From Mucidula mucida (Eukaryota > Basidiomycota > Agaricomycetes > Agaricales > Physalacriaceae), in contig JADNYV010000287.1 in NCBI GenBank assembly GCA_015501055.1, forward strand, positions 1 to 44,004: DNA of 44,004 nucleotides. The letters are read 5' to 3'. The translations under genes were made by a program, and so were the position numbers. Within the stretch, counting starts at the first letter, position 1; every line of letters starts with the position of its first letter. The notes beneath the pieces were generated by a model, which saw only the letters and a list, made by a program, of their open reading frames with translations, did no database searches and was not told where the DNA came from. Shown here one piece after another: positions 41,127 through 44,004 of the stretch.

Positions 41127-43145
41127 AAGTATTCAAGTTCAAGACGGTCGTGGCGAACTCGGTCTGCAGCTGACTAAGAAACGACTTTCATTCAAGGAGG
41201 GGACACCCAAGCTGTATAAATCGCGTACCTTGCACCTAGTATTTCGTCCAAACAAGAAGCAAATGACAGCGAAGAGACAGAGACAGAGGCGCCTTAGCAG
41301 CGCTTGACAGCCGCTTAACAACGTGAGGGATGTAAGGGAAGGGGATCGGGAACGCCGCTCGGCAAAATCAAATTTGCCTCGATCACCTAAAAGTGGCCCG
41401 GCTGTACCGACGTAAAGGGGCAGGCCTTGATGGCCGGACATGCTCAAGCTGCCATTGAAATACGGGTACAGGTATTGAACTGTGTAGCACAATCCACCAG
41501 TCAGGCAGCAAAATCAGGCGGCAAAATCAACAAGACGAAACTTAACAATATCAGTCTAGCCATCAGTCATCATCCGTACGCGCTATGAGTGTGGATGCCG
41601 ATTCCCTTTAGAAGAACTCCAGCGCAGACGGTTTAATGTACTTCGTGAAGTGTGGGAAATGGGGGAGAACCAACTGAATCCGTCGCGTTGCAATGACAAG
41701 TCGGCTTCCGAAGTAAACCACATTTTGACAAGCGGAGGATTCGTTGCCGGCTTTGAAGTGCACAACGATCTTCTCTAGAACCTGCTACGAGTCAATCTGT
41801 GAGGTGAGCAAACAAATGACTCGGACATACAAAACAGTTTAAGCGAAATCGTCCTCCGAGTCGGCAATATTCCTGCTAACGCTCGTTATTGTCTGCTCAT
41901 GCCTCGAGGAAGTACCGTCAGCGCCTCCAAGTGAACGACATGGACACCTCCAAGTGTAGGAAATCACCCAGGCATCTCCAGATCATTAGTATGACTGCGA
42001 GCGGCGGCGCGTCTTCATGAGGACCTGCATTTCTAGTGGTTGAGTTAGGAAATGCGGCGGGGATGGTCTCTGGGCAGAAGAGCGACAGAAGAGAGATTCC
42101 AACGAAATGAGCAGCTACGAAAAGAACATGGATACTTACCCCGTGGAGCGAGACATGAAGAGATTCGGCGACACAAGACACAGTCAATGCGGAGAAGCAT
42201 ACTCCAGAGGCAGTTGCTTGAGGATAGCGCCCAGTCATATGAGATCCTTGATACCAACTATAACGTGGGGCGCTGGAGGCAAGATTCAGATTCCAGGTGT
42301 CCAAGTTTCAAGGACATAAGGAGATGTGACGCTGTAAGGAACCACGGAAAATTTGTTGGGTCGGCTTCATCCATTCCGTTTGCAGCGAGATTACTGAAAG
42401 GTCGACAAGAAAGCATGGAAAGCCTGTGACAAGGTCAATCGTCTCTTCGACCCATCTCGCGGTACTCACAGACGCGGAATGAACGAGCTCCCAATGTTTC
42501 CCAGGCACGATTTCATTTTCTATTTCTGTTTTTTTCTCCACGATGATAGATTAGCCTTCTGAAGGAGGCTCAGGACTAGTAGAGCTGTGAAAGCAGATTC
42601 CTCGGCTAGACTTCCTTCCTGGGAAGCCCGGTAAGTGTGTATACCCTATGAACGAGCAGAACGGCAGGCAAACGGCTTCCAATTTCATTCATATATCCAC
42701 ACCATCGTGTTACGACTGCCAGTCAGATTGCAGGCGAGGTGCCAGGAGAAATGGAAACAGGAGTAAGGGCCTCTGCTGCACACAGTAGTAGCACAAGGCA
42801 CGGTCGTGTGCCATTTGGCGTCTCAGATCTGCGGATGGCTCGGAGCTTAAAAAATCATGTATTCGTGCTACATCGCTTTAGTTCCACTCTACTGAGCAGT
42901 CGCAGTCAGGTGGCCTATTGTGCCATTGACACTGTTCCATTTTATACAGATCAGTACGCCACAATGTCCGACGTGAATTTGGTTAGACACGACCTTCGAC
43001 GTATCTCACGCCACATCCGGCGATATTACAGTCCCTCCTTCAGAGCAAGAAAATTTTCGCTTTCATCGGTGAAGAAACTGTAGACGCTTCATCTGTCTTG
43101 TCGTGGGTCTTTGACTCGGCGGTATTGTATCCCCGGAGTGCCACG
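41127..43145. other. 2-kb stretch without a recognised gene
   Basis: Minus frames at 41139-41492 and 41918-42304 and a plus frame at 42739-43083 lack recognisable motifs. A gtaagt donor-like site ends the frame GVCFSALTVSCVAESLHVS near 42140 on the minus strand, so an unknown minus-strand gene is possible. At 41500-41530 the word aggcagcaaaatca / aggcggcaaaatca is repeated in tandem. Confidence 0.4.
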
Positions 43146-43844
43146 ATGTCAGCCTGGACTTTCTACGCTTTGCAAAAGGTATAAAGGCTACCACTGCAGT
43201 TGTCCTGATTCTCCATCACTTTCGTATCCACAGTATTTCCTCAAGTTGTCCGCTCTTACCGATGGTGTCTACTGTATTTCGAGCGCCGTCTTCACGCAAC
43301 CCTCTGTCCTCTTTGGGGACAAGGGAGTGAACCTGCCCGCAAAAGTTGATACTTTCAATGAAGACAGTACATACTTCCAGGTCAGAGATCACGTCATTTG
43401 TGGCTGCTTTGTAATGCTCATCATTGTCCGTATAGTGGAAGATAACCAGCGTCGATGCGGACAAGAATACCTACACAATCAACAACCAGGGCAATACTAG
43501 CTACCCGAATGCTGTTCCAGACGGTGCGAGTGTCGTTTCGGCTCCAGTTTCCAACACCAGGAACTGGGTCATCAAACCGACGGGTGCTTCGGACGAATAC
43601 ACGTTCGTCTTCGTTGTGTCTGCATGTATGCCTACTAAATCACGGCTTATAGGATTAACTACAATGGCACGGACCGCAAACCAGTATACTGGACTCTACC
43701 GTCCGCGACCAGTGACGTAAGTATGCCTCCGCGATGTGCCGTCTTCAATGGCGCTGAATGGCTCATCAGGTCACACTTTCGAAGGAGTCAGCCGCTATCG
43801 CACAGAAGAATTGGATCTTTCACAAGGTGTCGGGTGCCGTTTAG
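43146..43844 (+). CDS. Small protein resembling I66 protease inhibitors
   Basis: Exons on the plus strand give LTDGVYCISSAVFTQPSVLF and GVNLPAKVDTFNED, then after an intron WKITSVDADKNTYTINN, NAVPDGASVVSAPVSNT and NWVIKPTGASDEYTF. After a second intron come INYNGTDRKPVYWTLPSATS and finally VTLSKESAAIAQKNWIFHKV with TAG at 43842-43844. The short beta-trefoil-like repeats of the type GxYxI / WxI / YTI match mushroom I66 serine-protease inhibitors; a ricin-type lectin fold is the alternative. The first exon (MSAWTFYALQK at 43146) is tentative. The join near 43605-43650 does not give a clean phase, so one frameshift is possible. Such proteins are cytosolic and thought to guard fruiting bodies from feeders. 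Confidence 0.55.
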
Positions 43845-44004
43845 ACGACTCATGTCGAGGTGCTCGCATCAGGGAGCTACAAGGCCTATTTTAGTCTCTA
43901 TGGAGGTTGAGTACATTTGTTGGTGAGGCGTAGGGATTATTGATGGAACGCGTTGAACCTCTGCTTGTTATGCCATTTTATATCATTCACTTTCCCATTT
44001 TCTG

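Noticed and set aside
1..44004. CRISPR arrays, bacterial operons or ribosome-binding sites
   Set aside because: Introns, eukaryotic transposons and a split tRNA show nuclear fungal DNA; no regularly spaced direct repeats were seen.

Overview
The window looks like a nuclear segment from a mushroom-forming basidiomycete (Agaricomycetes). The evidence is genes cut by many 45-60 bp GT-AG introns, Gypsy/Ty3 chromodomain retrotransposon remains, a Plavaka-type DNA transposon, an agaric-style XPG/PIN-domain nuclease, a Crypton-like tyrosine recombinase, F-box relics, a secreted haem peroxidase and a Kre9/Knh1-like GPI protein.

Region 1 (1-15,060) is transposon-rich. It holds two truncated Gypsy pol ends, one followed by a TGTTA...TAACA LTR. 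Two almost identical short hAT elements follow (2726-4244 and 11795-13191), each with its own perfect 8-bp target duplication. They share about 489 bp and 473 bp ends but have different cores: one keeps a hAT transposase C-terminus, the other carries an unrelated open frame. Between them lie, on the minus strand, a decayed Crypton-like tyrosine recombinase (5023-7275), an acidic ORF with repeated SUMO-interaction-like motifs, and an XPG/Rad2-like nuclease gene that keeps its acidic residues. Degenerate repeats and a strong 26-bp-arm hairpin (13931-13988) follow.

Region 2 (15,060-29,780) is ordinary genic DNA: a short-chain dehydrogenase, tRNA-Gly(TCC) with a 12-nt intron, a small GPI-anchored Kre9/Knh1-like protein, an F-box pseudogene, a DHA1-type MFS drug transporter, a secreted class-II-like haem peroxidase, and a 719-residue coiled-coil protein.

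Region 3 (29,780-39,085) is one amino-acid permease gene split by a 6.6-kb Plavaka element inserted in a coding exon (GAATTC / TGGTCC). The element has imperfect 29-bp terminal inverted repeats, TATGG-rich subterminal arrays, a minus-strand zinc-finger transposase gene, and a divergently transcribed second gene for an acidic, NLS-bearing protein with a C-terminal region resembling DUF6532. This two-gene transposon is the most complete mobile system here.

Region 4 (39,086-44,004) has a single-pass membrane protein with a signal peptide (two apparent frame breaks) and, at the right edge, a small protein resembling the I66 family of mushroom protease inhibitors. All calls come from reading the sequence and from remembered family patterns; no search was run.
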